Origin: Rubrivivax sp.
GTDB lineage: Bacteria; Pseudomonadota; Gammaproteobacteria; Burkholderiales; Burkholderiaceae_C
DNA length: 64,000 bases
NCBI GenBank assembly: GCA_018780805.1
Contig: JADMJD010000026.1
Location: 24,755 to 88,754, forward strand
Direction of reading: 5' to 3'
In this document: positions 23,715 to 34,147 of the stretch, piece after piece
Layout of the letters: the number at the start of each line of letters is the position of its first letter
Position numbering within the stretch: the stretch's first letter is position 1
The notes under the pieces: generated by a model
What the model saw: only the letters and a program-made list of their open reading frames with translations
What the model was told of the DNA's origin: nothing
Database searches by the model: none
Translations under genes and position numbers: made by a program

Positions 23715-24373
23715 CAGTAGTCCACGGGTAGCGGATCCAGGCTGCGCCAAAGATACCATGTTGCCACTGAGCGGAAAGGGGCCCAGCCCTCCCCCACTTC
23801 GCGGGCCTCGGCGCGCGACACCGGCTCGCCGCTGAAGTAGTTGACGCTGATGCCCTTGAGCAGGCCCAGGTCGTCCAGCGGCAGCACATCGGGGCGCATC
23901 AGGTGGAAGATCAGGAACATCTCTGCCGTCCAGCGGCCGATGCCGCGGATGGCCACCAGCTCGTCGATGATGGCCTCGTCGTCCATGCCCTTCCACTGGG
24001 TCACGTGCACCAGGCCGGCGTCGAAGTGGCGCGCCAGGTCCTGCAGGTACTCGGCCTTGCGGGCCGAGAGGCCGGCCTCGCGCAGGCTGGGCACCGACAA
24101 CTTCAGCACATCGGGCGGCGCCAGGCGGGTCGGGGGGCCACCGACGGTGGCCGCAAAACGGTCCCAGACCGACTGCGCGGCCTTGACCGAGATCTGCTGG
24201 CCGACGATGGAGCGCGCCAGCGTGGTGAAGGCGTCACCGCGGCTTTGCAGCCGTGCTTCGCCGAACTTCGGGATCAACTTCTTCAGCACACGGTCGCGCC
24301 GTGCCAGGTGGCGGCAGGCTTCGTCCCAATACGCGGGCGTGGCCTCGGCGGCCGCTGGGCTGCGCGACGGCAT
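23714..24373 (-). CDS. DNA-3-methyladenine glycosylase, AlkA/HhH-GPD type
   Basis: The 219-aa base-excision repair enzyme removes alkylated purines. Helix-hairpin-helix and GPD regions are visible: [29 protein letters not shown]-like [52 protein letters not shown] (catalytic Asp in PLDD) and [16 protein letters not shown]. It lacks the N-terminal domain of E. coli AlkA and matches the short form. It overlaps both cysS (upstream stop) and accA (start) by one base. Confidence 0.92.
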   Translation of the reverse strand: MPSRSPAAAEATPAYWDEACRHLARRDRVLKKLIPKFGEARLQSRGDAFTTLARSIVGQQISVKAAQSVWDRFAATVGGPPTRLAPPDVLKLSVPSLREAGLSARKAEYLQDLARHFDAGLVHVTQWKGMDDEAIIDELVAIRGIGRWTAEMFLIFHLMRPDVLPLDDLGLLKGISVNYFSGEPVSRAEAREVGEGWAPFRSVATWYLWRSLDPLPVDY

Positions 24374-25761
24374 CAGGGGCGCGCGCCTGCGGTGGTGGTC
24401 CAGGTCGTGCCCTGGGGGGAGTCCTGCAACTCGATGCCCTGCGCCAGCAGCTCGGCGCGGATGCGGTCGGCGGCCGCGAAGTCGCGTGCCTTCTTCGCCG
24501 CGGCACGGGCGTCGATCTGCGCCTGGATGGCGGCTTCGTCCAGCCCGGCACCGGTCTGAAGAAAACTGCGTGGCACCTGTTGCAGGATGCCCAGCACCGC
24601 GCCCAGGCGCTTGAGCAGCGCGGCGGCGCCGGCATCGCCACTGCGGTTGACCTCGGCCGCCAGTTCGAACAATACGGCCAGGGCTTCCGGCGTGCGGAAG
24701 TCTTCGTCCATCGCGGCACGGAAGGCAGCCGCACGCGGCTCGGCCCAGTCCACCTCACCGTCGGGCACGGCCACACCGTCCAGCGCAGTGTAAAGCCGGC
24801 GCAGCGCACCGCGGGCGTCGTCGAGGTTGGCGTCGCTGAAGTTGATCGGGCTGCGGTAGTGTGTGCGCAGCATGAAAAAACGCAGCGTCTCGCCGTCGTA
24901 GCGCTTCAGCACGTCGGCGATGGTGAAGAAGTTGCCCAGGGATTTGGACATCTTCTCGTTGTCGACGTTCAGGAAGCCGTTGTGCATCCACAGCCGCGCA
25001 AACCCCGGGCCGTTGGCACCTTCGCTCTGCGCGATCTCGTTTTCGTGGTGCGGGAACTGCAGGTCCAGGCCACCGCCGTGGATGTCGAAGGTCTCGCCCA
25101 GCACCGCGCAGGCCATCGCCGAGCACTCGATGTGCCAGCCCGGGCGGCCGGGGCCGAAGGGGCTGTCCCACTTGGCATCGGCCGGTTCCTCGGGCTTGGC
25201 GGCCTTCCACATCACGAAGTCGAGCGGGTCGTCCTTGCCATCCAGCACCGCCACCCGTTCCCCGGCACGCAACTCGTCCAGCGACTTGCCCGACAACTTG
25301 CCGTAACCCGGCAACTTGCGCACCGAAAAATTCATGTCGCCGCTGCTGCCTTGATAAGCCAGGCCGCGCTGCTGCAGACGGCCGATCATGTCCAGCATCT
25401 GCGGCACGTACTCGGTGGCACGTGGCTCCAGCGTGGGGCGCAGCACACCGAGCGCGCCGATGTCGCGGTGCATCGCGGCGATCATCTGGTCGGTCAGCGC
25501 GCGGATGGCCATGCCACGCTCAAGCGCACGACGAATGATCTTGTCGTCGATGTCGGTGATGTTCTGGACGTAGCTGACCTGGTAGCCACTGGCCTGCAGC
25601 CAGCGGTAGACCACGTCGAAGGCCATCATCATGCGGGCGTGGCCCACGTGGCACAGGTCGTAGACCGTGATGCCGCAGACGTACATGCCCACCTGGCCCG
25701 GCACGAGCGGGCGGAAGTCTTCCAGGCGGCGGGTCAGGCTGTTGTGGATGCGCAGGGACAT
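24373..25761 (-). CDS. cysS: Cysteinyl-tRNA synthetase
   Basis: The 462-aa class I synthetase charges tRNA-Cys. The signature motifs are the HIGH-equivalent HVGHAR, the zinc/cysteine-binding residues in [20 protein letters not shown] and [12 protein letters not shown], and [12 protein letters not shown]. The C-terminal region ([33 protein letters not shown]) is the usual anticodon-binding end. ATG 25761 ([12 protein letters not shown]) is preferred to the track's 25791. It is head-to-head with the cyclophilin genes across a 101-bp promoter gap. Confidence 0.97.
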   Translation of the reverse strand: MSLRIHNSLTRRLEDFRPLVPGQVGMYVCGITVYDLCHVGHARMMMAFDVVYRWLQASGYQVSYVQNITDIDDKIIRRALERGMAIRALTDQMIAAMHRDIGALGVLRPTLEPRATEYVPQMLDMIGRLQQRGLAYQGSSGDMNFSVRKLPGYGKLSGKSLDELRAGERVAVLDGKDDPLDFVMWKAAKPEEPADAKWDSPFGPGRPGWHIECSAMACAVLGETFDIHGGGLDLQFPHHENEIAQSEGANGPGFARLWMHNGFLNVDNEKMSKSLGNFFTIADVLKRYDGETLRFFMLRTHYRSPINFSDANLDDARGALRRLYTALDGVAVPDGEVDWAEPRAAAFRAAMDEDFRTPEALAVLFELAAEVNRSGDAGAAALLKRLGAVLGILQQVPRSFLQTGAGLDEAAIQAQIDARAAAKKARDFAAADRIRAELLAQGIELQDSPQGTTWTTTAGARP

Positions 25762-25862
25762 GGGCAGAACAGGGGCCACTGGCAGGGCCACACAAGGGCG
25801 CTTCAGTATAGCGGCGGCGCCCGGCTAGACTTATGGGCTGACCCGTTGACGCTGGAGCCTGC

Positions 25863-26429
25863 ATGACTCGAATTTCTGGTTGGTCCCCCTGGTTGGTCGC
25901 GCTGTGCCTGGCCGCTGCCTTGCCGGTGGCCGCGCAGCAGGTGAAGCTCAGCACCAGCGCTGGCGACATCGTGATCGAACTCGATGCTGCCAAGGCCCCC
26001 AAGACGGTGGAGAACTTCCTGGGCTACGTGAAGGCCGGCCACTACAACGGCACGATCTTCCACCGCGTGATCCCCGACTTCATGGTGCAGGGCGGCGGTT
26101 TCGAGCCCGGCCTGAAGGAAAAGCCCACGCGCGCGCCGATCCCGCTGGAGGCCCGCAACGGCCTGTCCAACCAGCGCGGCACGGTGGCCATGGCGCGCAC
26201 CATGGTGCCCGATTCGGCCACCGCGCAGTTCTTCATCAACCTGAAGGACAACAGCTTCCTCGACGCCGCCAATTCACGCGATGGCCACGGTTATGCCGTG
26301 TTCGGTCGTGTGGTCGCCGGCATGGACGTGGTCGACAAGATCCGCGCCGTGCCCACCGGCAACAGTGGCCCGTACCAGAACGTGCCACTGCAACCCATCC
26401 TGATCAAACAAGCTTCCCTGGAGAAATGA
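25863..26429 (+). CDS. ppiA: Periplasmic peptidyl-prolyl cis-trans isomerase (cyclophilin type)
   Basis: The 188-aa enzyme catalyses X-Pro isomerisation during folding. The signal peptide is [26 protein letters not shown]. The cyclophilin core shows [47 protein letters not shown] and [18 protein letters not shown]. It is followed after 1 bp by a cytoplasmic paralog, the common paired arrangement in this order; duplication and divergence of address is evident. Confidence 0.93.
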   Translation: MTRISGWSPWLVALCLAAALPVAAQQVKLSTSAGDIVIELDAAKAPKTVENFLGYVKAGHYNGTIFHRVIPDFMVQGGGFEPGLKEKPTRAPIPLEARNGLSNQRGTVAMARTMVPDSATAQFFINLKDNSFLDAANSRDGHGYAVFGRVVAGMDVVDKIRAVPTGNSGPYQNVPLQPILIKQASLEK

Positions 26430-26430
26430 C

Positions 26431-26934
26431 ATGAACCCCTTCGTTGAACTCGACACCAGCGCGGGCACCATCCGCATCGAACTCGACACCCAAAAGGCGC
26501 CGCTGTCAGCGCAGAACTTCGTCGAGCACGTGAAGGCCGGCCACTACGACAACACCGTGTTCCACCGCGTGATCCCGGGCTTCATGGTCCAGGGTGGCGG
26601 CTTCGAGCCCGGCATGAAACAAAAGCCCACCGGCGCGCCCATCACCAACGAAGCCGACAACGGCCTGAAGAACGACAAGTACACGCTGGCGATGGCCCGC
26701 ACGTCCGACCCGCATTCGGCCACCGCGCAGTTTTTCATCAACGCCACGAACAACGAGTTCCTGAACTTCAAGTCCAAGTCGCCGCAGGGCTGGGGCTACG
26801 CGGTGTTCGGCCGCGTGGTGGCCGGCATCGAGGTGGTGGACGCGATCGAGCGTGTGAAAACCGGCCGCAAGGGCTTCCACGACGACGTGCCGCTGGAAGA
26901 CGTGCTGATCCGCCGCGCCAGCCTCGTCGACTGA
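26431..26934 (+). CDS. ppiB: Cytoplasmic peptidyl-prolyl cis-trans isomerase B
   Basis: The 167-aa cyclophilin has no signal peptide. The core motifs are [57 protein letters not shown] and [29 protein letters not shown] lies 9 bp before ATG 26431, at the end of ppiA, with 1 bp between the two genes. The next gene, lpxH, follows by 2 bp, so ppiA-ppiB-lpxH-mtfA form one unit. Confidence 0.95.
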   Translation: MNPFVELDTSAGTIRIELDTQKAPLSAQNFVEHVKAGHYDNTVFHRVIPGFMVQGGGFEPGMKQKPTGAPITNEADNGLKNDKYTLAMARTSDPHSATAQFFINATNNEFLNFKSKSPQGWGYAVFGRVVAGIEVVDAIERVKTGRKGFHDDVPLEDVLIRRASLVD

Positions 26935-26936
26935 CG

Positions 26937-27764
26937 ATGGCGCCACAGGGCCGCGCACTGCCGGCCCTGCCGCCGCTGTACCAATGGTCGGCGCCGGCAA
27001 GCTGGCGGCGCATCGACTTCATTTCCGACCTGCACCTCTCGCCCGCGCTGCCGCGCACCTTTGCGGCCTGGGCGGCACACCTGCTGCACACGCCGGCGGA
27101 TGCCGTGCTGATGCTGGGCGATCTGTTCGAGGTCTGGGTCGGTGACGACCAGCGCAGCCGCAGCTTCGAGCGGCAATGTGTGGAGGTGATGACCGAGGCC
27201 GCGAGCCGGCGCAGCATCGGCTTCATGCCGGGCAACCGCGATTTCCTGCTCGGCCAGGCCATGCGCTCGGCCTGCGGGCTGCTGGCCCTGCCCGACCCCA
27301 CAGCGCTGGACGCCTGGGGCCAGCGCCTGCTGCTGAGCCATGGCGACGTGCTGTGCCTGGACGACGAGCCTTACCAGCGCTTCCGCGCCGAAGCGCGCAG
27401 CGCCGCCTGGCAGCGCGGCTTCCTGGCGCAGCCGCTGGATGAACGTCTGCGCCAGGCCGGTGTTGCCCGCGCCGCCAGCCAGGCACGCAAACAGGCCAAC
27501 GGCTTCGATACGGATCTGTGGGCCGATGTGGACACCGCCGCTGCGGTGGCGTGGATGCATGCCACCGGCTGCGCCCACCTGGTACACGGGCACACCCACC
27601 GGCCGGGTGATCAAACCCTGGCGCCTGGGCTGCAGCGCCATGTGCTGAGCGATTGGGATCTGGACCAAGGCCAGCGCGCCGAGGTGCTGCGGCTCACGCG
27701 CGACGGCTTGACGCGCGTGGCGCCGTCTGCCTCCCTGTCTGCCTCCCCGTCTGCCGCCCCGTGA
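26937..27764 (+). CDS. lpxH: UDP-2,3-diacylglucosamine diphosphatase
   Basis: The 275-aa metallophosphoesterase makes lipid X in lipid A synthesis. Metal-site motifs are FISDLHLS, MLGDLFEVWVGDD, PGNRDFLLG, LSHGDVLCLDD and LVHGHTHRPG. It has an N-terminal extension of about 25 residues and a low-complexity tail (SASLSASPSAAP) encoded by short CTCC/GTCTGCC repeats just before mtfA. A TGA/GTG overlap couples it to mtfA. Confidence 0.93.
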   Translation: MAPQGRALPALPPLYQWSAPASWRRIDFISDLHLSPALPRTFAAWAAHLLHTPADAVLMLGDLFEVWVGDDQRSRSFERQCVEVMTEAASRRSIGFMPGNRDFLLGQAMRSACGLLALPDPTALDAWGQRLLLSHGDVLCLDDEPYQRFRAEARSAAWQRGFLAQPLDERLRQAGVARAASQARKQANGFDTDLWADVDTAAAVAWMHATGCAHLVHGHTHRPGDQTLAPGLQRHVLSDWDLDQGQRAEVLRLTRDGLTRVAPSASLSASPSAAP

Positions 27765-28549
27765 TCGCGCAGCTGTGGAAGGCCTGGCAACGGCGTGCCG
27801 AGGCCCGTGCCGTTGCCCGGCGCCCGATCCCGGACGACCTGTGGAAGCGCACGTTGGTGCGCTACCCGTTCCTGAAACGGCGCGACCCTGCTGACCAGGC
27901 CGAGCTGCGCCGGCTGACCAGCCTGTTCCTGGACCGCAAGGAGTTCAGCGCGGCTGGCGGTTTGCGCATGACCAACGATGTGGTGGTGGCCATCGCTGCG
28001 CAGGCCGTGCTGCCGGTGTTGACGCTGGGCCTGGCCCGCTACGACGGTTTTGTCGGCATCGTCGTGCACCCGCACCCGGTGCGTGTGCGGCGCCAGCATG
28101 TCGACGATGACGGCGTACATCACGAGTACGACGAAGAACTGGCCGGTGAAGCCATGGAGGGCGGCCCGGTGATGCTGTCGTGGACGGACGTGCGCAGCGC
28201 CGGCCGCCACCCGGGCCCGGCCTACAACGTGGTGATCCACGAGTTTGCGCATGTGCTGGATCTGGCCGACGGCGTCTCGGACGGCGTGCCACTGCTGCCG
28301 CTCGGGCTGGCGCGCAGCGAATGGCTCCAAATCCTGCGGGAGGCCTATGCCAACTTCGTGGCGCGTGTGGACCGAGAAGAAACGACCGCCCTTGACCCTT
28401 ACGGGGCTCAGGGCGAAGACGAGTTTTTCTGCGTGGCCAGCGAGGCCTTCTTTGTGACGCCGGCTGCCATGAAAGCAGAACACCCCGCGTTGTACGGGGT
28501 GTTCACGAGGTTCTACCGCCAGGACCCGCTGACGAACGCAGAGCCTTGA
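27761..28549 (+). CDS. mtfA: Zinc-dependent peptidase, MtfA family
   Basis: The 262-aa M90-type metallopeptidase shows the zinc motif NVVIHEFAHVLDLADG and the distal glutamate in CVASEAFFVTPAAMKAEHPALYGVFTRFYRQDP. In E. coli MtfA binds the repressor Mlc and so affects ptsG; whether that applies here is unknown. The start GTG 27761 overlaps the lpxH stop (GTGA). The gene is convergent with clpA, with 3 bp between them. Confidence 0.9.
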   Translation: MIAQLWKAWQRRAEARAVARRPIPDDLWKRTLVRYPFLKRRDPADQAELRRLTSLFLDRKEFSAAGGLRMTNDVVVAIAAQAVLPVLTLGLARYDGFVGIVVHPHPVRVRRQHVDDDGVHHEYDEELAGEAMEGGPVMLSWTDVRSAGRHPGPAYNVVIHEFAHVLDLADGVSDGVPLLPLGLARSEWLQILREAYANFVARVDREETTALDPYGAQGEDEFFCVASEAFFVTPAAMKAEHPALYGVFTRFYRQDPLTNAEP

Positions 28550-28552
28550 CGC

Positions 28553-30862
28553 TCAGGCCGGCGTGGTCTCGGCCTTGGGTTTGTCGCTCTTCTTCGGCGG
28601 CTGAATGTCCAGCACCACCTCGTCCTTGTCGTCCAGGCTCACCGTCAGGCGGCCACCGTCGACCAGGCGGCCGAACAGCAACTCGTCGGCCAGAGCGCGG
28701 CGGATCATGTCCTGGATCAGGCGCTGCATCGGGCGCGCGCCCATCAGCGGGTCGAATCCCTTCTTGCCCAGGTGCTTGCGCAGGTCGTCACTGAAGGTGA
28801 CCTCGACCTTCTTCTCCGACAGCTGGCCTTCCAGTTGCAGCAGGAATTTGTCGACCACACGCAGGATGATCTCTTCATCCAGCGCACGGAAGGACACGGT
28901 GGCGTCCAGCCGGTTGCGGAACTCGGGCGTGAAAAGGCGCTTCAGGTCGGCCATCTCGTCGCCCTGCTCACGTTTGTTCGTGAAGCCGATGGTGGCCTTG
29001 TTCATGGTCTCGGCGCCCGCGTTGGTGGTCATCACGATGATCACGTTGCGGAAATCAGCCTTGCGCCCGTTGTTGTCGGTCAGCGTGCCGTGGTCCATCA
29101 CCTGGAGCAGCACGTTGAACACATCGGGGTGCGCCTTCTCGATCTCGTCCATCAGCAGCACGGAGTGCGGCTTCTTGGTCACGGCTTCGGTGAGCAAACC
29201 ACCCTGGTCAAAACCCACGTAGCCCGGGGGCGCGCCGATCAGGCGGCTGACGGCGTGGCGCTCCATGTACTCCGACATGTCGAAGCGGATCAGGTCGATG
29301 CCCAGGATGTAGGCCAGCTGTTTGGCGACCTCGGTCTTGCCCACGCCCGTGGGGCCGCTGAACAGGAAGCTGCCGATCGGCTTGTCGGGTTTGCCCAGGC
29401 CGGAGCGCGCCATCTTGATGGCGGCGGCCAGCGCGTCGATGGCCGGGTCCTGGCCGAAGACCACGCTCTTGAGGTCGCGGTCCAACGTCTTGAGCTTGCT
29501 GCGGTCGTCGCTGCTGACGCTGGCCGGCGGGATGCGCGCGATCTTGGCGACGATCTCCTCGACCTCGTTGCGCGTGATGGTCTTCTTCTGCTTGCTCTTG
29601 GGCAGGATGCGCTGCGCGGCACCGGCTTCATCGATGACGTCGATCGCCTTGTCCGGCAGATGACGGTCGTTGATGTACTTGGCCGAGAGCTCGGCGGCCG
29701 CCTGCAGCGCGCCGAGTGCGTACTTGACCTGGTGGTGGTCTTCGAAACGCGACTTCAGGCCCTTCAGGATCTCGATGGTCTGCTCGACCGAGGGCTCGAC
29801 CACGTCGACCTTCTGGAAGCGCCGCGACAGCGCCGCGTCCTTCTCGAAGATGCCGCGGTACTCGGTGAAGGTGGTGGCACCGATGCACTTCATCGCACCG
29901 GAGCTGAGCGCGGGCTTGAGCAGGTTGCTGGCGTCCAGCGTGCCGCCGCTGGCGGCACCGGCGCCAATCAGCGTATGGATCTCGTCGATGAACAGCACCG
30001 CGTTGGGCTGGTCCTTCAGCTGCTTGAGCACACCCTTCAGGCGCTGCTCAAAATCGCCGCGGTACTTGGTGCCGGCCAGCAGGGCGCCCATGTCCAGCGA
30101 ATAGACCGTGGCATCGGCCAGCACCTCGGGCACGTCGCCTTCGGTGATGCGCCAGGCCAGGCCTTCGGCGATGGCCGTCTTGCCGACACCGGCCTCGCCG
30201 ACCAGCAGCGGGTTGTTTTTGCGCCGGCGGCACAGCACCTGGATGACACGCTCGACCTCGTGTTCGCGGCCGATCAGCGGATCGATCTTGCCATCGCGGG
30301 CGAGCTGGTTCAGGTTCTGCGTGAACTGGTCCAGCGGCGAACCCTTGCCTTCTGGTGAGGCGGCTTCGTCCTTCTCGCCTTCATTGCCACTGCCCTCGCT
30401 GGGCTTGGCCGGCTCGGGCGGGTCGGACTTCTTGATGCCATGCGCGATGAAGTTCACCACGTCCAGGCGTGTCACACCCTGCTGGTGCAGGTAGTAAACG
30501 GCGTGGCTGTCCTTCTCGCCAAAGATCGCCACCAGCACGTTGGCGCCGGTCACTTCCTTCTTGCCGCTGCCCGTGGATTGCACGTGCATGATGGCCCGCT
30601 GGATCACACGCTGGAAACCCAGCGTGGGCTGCGTGTCCACCTCGTCACTGCCCGAGACCGTGGGTGTGTTCTCCTTGATGAAGGTGGACAGGCTCTTGCG
30701 CAGCTCGTCGATGTTGGCGGCGCAGGCACGCAGCACCTCGGCGGCGCTGGGGTTGTCCAGCAATGCCATCAGCAGGTGTTCGACGGTGATGAATTCGTGC
30801 CGCTGCTGGCGCGCCTCGACAAACGCCATGTGCAGGCTGACTTCCAGTTCTTGCGCAATCAT
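28553..30862 (-). CDS. clpA: ATP-dependent Clp protease ATP-binding subunit ClpA
   Basis: The 769-aa AAA+ unfoldase feeds substrates to ClpP. N-domain [35 protein letters not shown] is followed by two ATPase modules: Walker [16 protein letters not shown] with RYRGDFE-like [12 protein letters not shown], and [15 protein letters not shown] with [17 protein letters not shown] charged linker ([18 protein letters not shown]) separates the N-domain. The start ATG 30862 has GGAGG and overlaps the clpS stop (ATGA), the canonical clpS-clpA pair. Confidence 0.97.
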   Translation of the reverse strand: MIAQELEVSLHMAFVEARQQRHEFITVEHLLMALLDNPSAAEVLRACAANIDELRKSLSTFIKENTPTVSGSDEVDTQPTLGFQRVIQRAIMHVQSTGSGKKEVTGANVLVAIFGEKDSHAVYYLHQQGVTRLDVVNFIAHGIKKSDPPEPAKPSEGSGNEGEKDEAASPEGKGSPLDQFTQNLNQLARDGKIDPLIGREHEVERVIQVLCRRRKNNPLLVGEAGVGKTAIAEGLAWRITEGDVPEVLADATVYSLDMGALLAGTKYRGDFEQRLKGVLKQLKDQPNAVLFIDEIHTLIGAGAASGGTLDASNLLKPALSSGAMKCIGATTFTEYRGIFEKDAALSRRFQKVDVVEPSVEQTIEILKGLKSRFEDHHQVKYALGALQAAAELSAKYINDRHLPDKAIDVIDEAGAAQRILPKSKQKKTITRNEVEEIVAKIARIPPASVSSDDRSKLKTLDRDLKSVVFGQDPAIDALAAAIKMARSGLGKPDKPIGSFLFSGPTGVGKTEVAKQLAYILGIDLIRFDMSEYMERHAVSRLIGAPPGYVGFDQGGLLTEAVTKKPHSVLLMDEIEKAHPDVFNVLLQVMDHGTLTDNNGRKADFRNVIIVMTTNAGAETMNKATIGFTNKREQGDEMADLKRLFTPEFRNRLDATVSFRALDEEIILRVVDKFLLQLEGQLSEKKVEVTFSDDLRKHLGKKGFDPLMGARPMQRLIQDMIRRALADELLFGRLVDGGRLTVSLDDKDEVVLDIQPPKKSDKPKAETTPA

Positions 30863-31215
30863 GCGGCCTCCATAATGCACTGCAAGGGATGGCCGTCGCG
30901 ACGCGCGGCGGCCAGCACCAATTCAACCTTGGTCGAGGCAACGTCCTTGGTGTAGACGCCGCAGACCCCGCGACCTTCATGGTGGATCTTCAGCATGATG
31001 TGGGTGGCCGTGTCCGCATCACGCTGGAAATAGTGCTGCAACACCATCACGACAAACTCCATCGGCGTGTAGTCGTCGTTCAACAGCACCACCTGGTAGA
31101 GACCGGGTGGCTCGGTGCGCAGCGTCTGGCGCTCGGCCACGACCGCACCGTCTCCGGCGTCGCGCCGCGGCGTGGACGGGGGTGGTTCGGGGGGTTGGGA
31201 CGGCTCGTCAGGCAT
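30859..31215 (-). CDS. clpS: ATP-dependent Clp protease adaptor ClpS
   Basis: The 118-aa adaptor delivers N-degron substrates to ClpA. The core [65 protein letters not shown] is complete, including the N-end-binding [12 protein letters not shown] proline-rich N-terminal extension of ~35 residues ([13 protein letters not shown]) precedes it. It is upstream of and overlaps clpA. Confidence 0.97.
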   Translation of the reverse strand: MPDEPSQPPEPPPSTPRRDAGDGAVVAERQTLRTEPPGLYQVVLLNDDYTPMEFVVMVLQHYFQRDADTATHIMLKIHHEGRGVCGVYTKDVASTKVELVLAAARRDGHPLQCIMEAA

Positions 31216-31490
31216 GGTTCATTCTATGCACAGCCAGGGCCCCCCGCGTGCCGCGGGAACAGGACCCTGCGTGGCATGTTGGCCGCTTCGCCGGGGTTTC
31301 AAGGGGCAGATGTGCAGCGCTGTCGCCGGCCTGTTCCCGCTTTTGCCCGCGGCAGGCCCCAACCTGGGGCAGCCCCCGGTTTGTTCAGGTTGTGTCGATG
31401 ACCGTCCGGCTTGCTTTGCAGTCGTTTCCTTGACAGCGGCAGGCAGCGCCCGCCAGAATTTTGGTCTTGTTGTGCAGTTGGGAGTGCGCC

Positions 31491-31724
31491 ATGCTCGCCG
31501 GTACCGTCAAGTGGTTCAACGACGCCAAGGGTTTTGGGTTCATCGAACCCGAGGGCGGTGGCGCCGACGTCTTCGCCCATTTTTCCGCGGTCAAGATGGA
31601 CGGCTTCCGGACGCTCAAGCAGGGCAGCCGCGTCACCTACGAGCTGGTCGAGGGCCCCAAGGGCAGCCTGGCCCAGAACATCCAGCCGGTGGACGTCGAC
31701 GTGGACGTCAAAACCGCCGGCTGA
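31491..31724 (+). CDS. Cold-shock domain protein
   Basis: The 77-aa single CSD protein binds single-stranded nucleic acid. The RNP motifs KGFGFIEPEGG and DVFAHFSAV are intact, and the start MLAGTVKWFNDAKGFGF is standard. GGGAG lies 6 bp before ATG 31491; the track's start at 31461 adds a nonstandard leader. The tail DVDVDVKTAG is acidic. A 275-bp leader separates it from divergent clpS, long enough for the structured 5' UTR usual in cold-shock mRNAs. Confidence 0.93.
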   Translation: MLAGTVKWFNDAKGFGFIEPEGGGADVFAHFSAVKMDGFRTLKQGSRVTYELVEGPKGSLAQNIQPVDVDVDVKTAG

Positions 31725-31838
31725 GCGGGCGGGCGGGGCCTGTTCCAGGGAGCCGCCCCCAATATTCAGCTTGCGGTGGACACTGGCGGGCCGGGATGAT
31801 GCGGCGGCAGGGCGCTGTGCCTTGCGGAGTTTCTGCCC

Positions 31839-33071
31839 ATGCCTGCGCCCGTTCCTGCCCCCGCCGCCCGTGCGGCCGCCACCCTGGCCGATGTGCTGGG
31901 CGTGCTGCGCCTGGGCAGCGACGCCACGGTGGGCGTGGCTCGCATCGCCGAAGCCCTGCACGCCACCATCCTGCACCGCATCGGCATCGCCGGCGCACCC
32001 AGGGGCGGGCGCGCATCGGGCCTGACCGGCGGCATCTACGACGCCGTGCGTGGTGTGGCGCGCCTCAGTGGCCGCGGTTTCGCGGCCTTGTCGGGCAGCG
32101 GGCTGACGCAATCTGCGTCTGTGCCCTCCAGCCCGGCCCGCGACGCCGCCCTGGCGGTGCTGAACGGCGTCTGGGGCGACCACCTCGTGGCCACGGGCAA
32201 CCCGCTGGCCATCCCGATGCAGTGGCGGCGTGGCGGCGAAGTGCTGGCCTCCAACCGCGCCGGCCTGGCACAGCAGCTGCCCCAGGCCACGGGCCACATC
32301 GCGGTGCTGGTGCACGGCCTGTGCATGAACGACCGCCAATGGCTGCGCGACGGCCATGACCACGGCGCTGAGCTGGCCCAGACCGCCGGTGTGACGCCGG
32401 TTTACCTGTTCTACAACAGCGGCCGCCATGTGTCGGAAAACGGGCGTGATCTGGCCACGGCACTCGGCGCCCTGCTGGCCGCCTGGCCGGTGCCGGTGAC
32501 GGACATTTCGCTGATTGGCCACAGCATGGGCGGGCTGGTCTTGCGCAGCGCCTGCCACGTTGCCGCGCAGGGTGATCAACCTTGGTTGGCTTTGGTCAAG
32601 CGGCTGGTCTGCCTGGGCACGCCGCACCATGGCGCGCCGCTGGAGCGTGGTGGGCGCGTGGTGGACGGCCTGTTCGGGCTGAGCCGCTACGCCGCGCCCT
32701 TTGTGCGCCTGGGCCAGGTGCGCAGCGCCGGCATCACCGACCTGCGCTGGGGCAACGTGCAGGACGCCGACTGGCAGGGCCGCGACCGCTTTGACCAGCA
32801 CCACGACGACCGCCAGCCCACGCCCTTGCCGGCTGGCGTGCCCACCTACCTGCTGGCAGCGACCACCGCCGCACACGCCAGCAGCCGGCGCAGCCGTTGG
32901 CTGGGCGACGGCCTGGTGCCGCTGGCCAGCGCCTGGGGCGAACACCCCCATCCGACGCTGGCCTTGGCTGTGCCCGCCGACCACCGGCGGCTCATCACAG
33001 CGGCGAACCACTGGGACCTGCTGTCCCACCCGCAGGCGGGTGAAGCCCTGCGGGACTGGTTCAGCCGCTGA
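31839..33071 (+). CDS. Alpha/beta-hydrolase (lipase/esterase-like)
   Basis: The 410-aa protein has a GHSMGG nucleophile elbow (SLIGHSMGGLVLRSACH), oxyanion region VLVHGLCMNDRQW, a GTPHHGAPLERGG lid-like segment typical of PGAP1/lipase-type hydrolases and a C-terminal catalytic His candidate in ADHRRLITAANHWDLL. The N-terminal ~130 residues are helical and have no assigned fold. No signal peptide is visible. GGAG precedes ATG 31839. It is convergent with selD, 11 bp away. The substrate is unknown. Confidence 0.85.
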   Translation: MPAPVPAPAARAAATLADVLGVLRLGSDATVGVARIAEALHATILHRIGIAGAPRGGRASGLTGGIYDAVRGVARLSGRGFAALSGSGLTQSASVPSSPARDAALAVLNGVWGDHLVATGNPLAIPMQWRRGGEVLASNRAGLAQQLPQATGHIAVLVHGLCMNDRQWLRDGHDHGAELAQTAGVTPVYLFYNSGRHVSENGRDLATALGALLAAWPVPVTDISLIGHSMGGLVLRSACHVAAQGDQPWLALVKRLVCLGTPHHGAPLERGGRVVDGLFGLSRYAAPFVRLGQVRSAGITDLRWGNVQDADWQGRDRFDQHHDDRQPTPLPAGVPTYLLAATTAAHASSRRSRWLGDGLVPLASAWGEHPHPTLALAVPADHRRLITAANHWDLLSHPQAGEALRDWFSR

Positions 33072-33082
33072 TCAGGCGGTAT

Positions 33083-34147
33083 TCAGCGCACCACCAGCCG
33101 CGGCGCATCGCTGGCCGCACCGATCTGCCCGACCACGGCCGCCGCATCGAACCCATGCTGGCGGAACACCGCCAGCACCTCGTCCAGGCCCTCGGGTGCA
33201 CAGGACACCAGCAGTCCGCCGCTGGTCTGCGGGTCGGTCAGCAGGGCCTGGTCTTCGGCGGCAAAACCGGCCGGGATCAACACGTCGGCCCCATAGCCGG
33301 CCCAGTTGCGGCCGGACGCACCGGTGACAAAACCCTGCCCCGCCAGGCCGCGCACACCGGCCAGCAGCGGCACGTTCGACCAATCGAGCTGCACCTCGCA
33401 GCGTGCGCCGCGCGCCATCTCCAGCGCGTGGCCGGCCAGACCGAAGCCGGTGACATCGGTCAGCGCGTGCACGGCCGGCAATGCGGCCAGGTCCGGGCCT
33501 GGCGTGTTCAGCCGCGTGGTGGTGGCGATCATCCGGGCGTAACCCTCGTCACCCAGTTCGCCCTTCTTCAGCGCGGCCGACATCACACCCACACCCAGCG
33601 GCTTGCCCAGCACCAGCAGGTCGCCGGGGCGCGCATCGGCGTTGCGCTTCACGCGTTTCGGGTGCACCAGGCCCAGCGCCACCAGGCCATAGATGGCCTC
33701 GACGCTGTCGATGGTGTGGCCACCAGCGATCGGGATGCCGGCGCTGCGGCAGATGCTGGCGCCACCTTCGAGCACCCGGCCGATGGTCTGGGTGGACAAC
33801 ACATTGATCGGCATGCCCACCAGCGCCAGCGCCAGGATGGGCCGGCCGCCCATGGCGTAGACATCACTGATGGCGTTGGTGGCGGCGATGCGCCCGAAGT
33901 CGAAAGGGTCGTCGACGATGGGCATGAAAAAGTCGGTGGTGGCGATCAGCGCCTGCTCGTCGTTGAGCTGGTACACCGCGGCGTCGTCGGCCGTTTCGAT
34001 GCCAACCAGCAACTCCTTCGGGATCGGCATCGCCGCCGTGCCCTTGAGGATCTCGCTCAGCACGCCGGGGGCGATCTTGCAGCCGCAGCCCCCGCCGTGG
34101 GACAAGGAGGTCAGGCGTGGTTCGACGGGTTTTTCGGGGGCGTTCAT
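33083..34147 (-). CDS. selD: Selenide, water dikinase (selenophosphate synthase)
   Basis: The 354-aa enzyme makes selenophosphate from selenide and ATP. The active-site motif HGGGCGCKIAP places Cys21 and Lys24 where the family has the catalytic Cys/Sec and Lys. The body shows DDAAVYQLNDEQALIATTDFFMPIVDDPFDFGRIAATNAISDVYAMGGRP and LTDVTGFGLAGHALEMA. This is the cysteine form, not selenocysteine. It is the third gene of an egtD-senB-selD chain with ATGA overlaps, so it probably supplies SenB; in selenoneine loci this paralog is called senC. Confidence 0.95.
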   Translation of the reverse strand: MNAPEKPVEPRLTSLSHGGGCGCKIAPGVLSEILKGTAAMPIPKELLVGIETADDAAVYQLNDEQALIATTDFFMPIVDDPFDFGRIAATNAISDVYAMGGRPILALALVGMPINVLSTQTIGRVLEGGASICRSAGIPIAGGHTIDSVEAIYGLVALGLVHPKRVKRNADARPGDLLVLGKPLGVGVMSAALKKGELGDEGYARMIATTTRLNTPGPDLAALPAVHALTDVTGFGLAGHALEMARGARCEVQLDWSNVPLLAGVRGLAGQGFVTGASGRNWAGYGADVLIPAGFAAEDQALLTDPQTSGGLLVSCAPEGLDEVLAVFRQHGFDAAAVVGQIGAASDAPRLVVR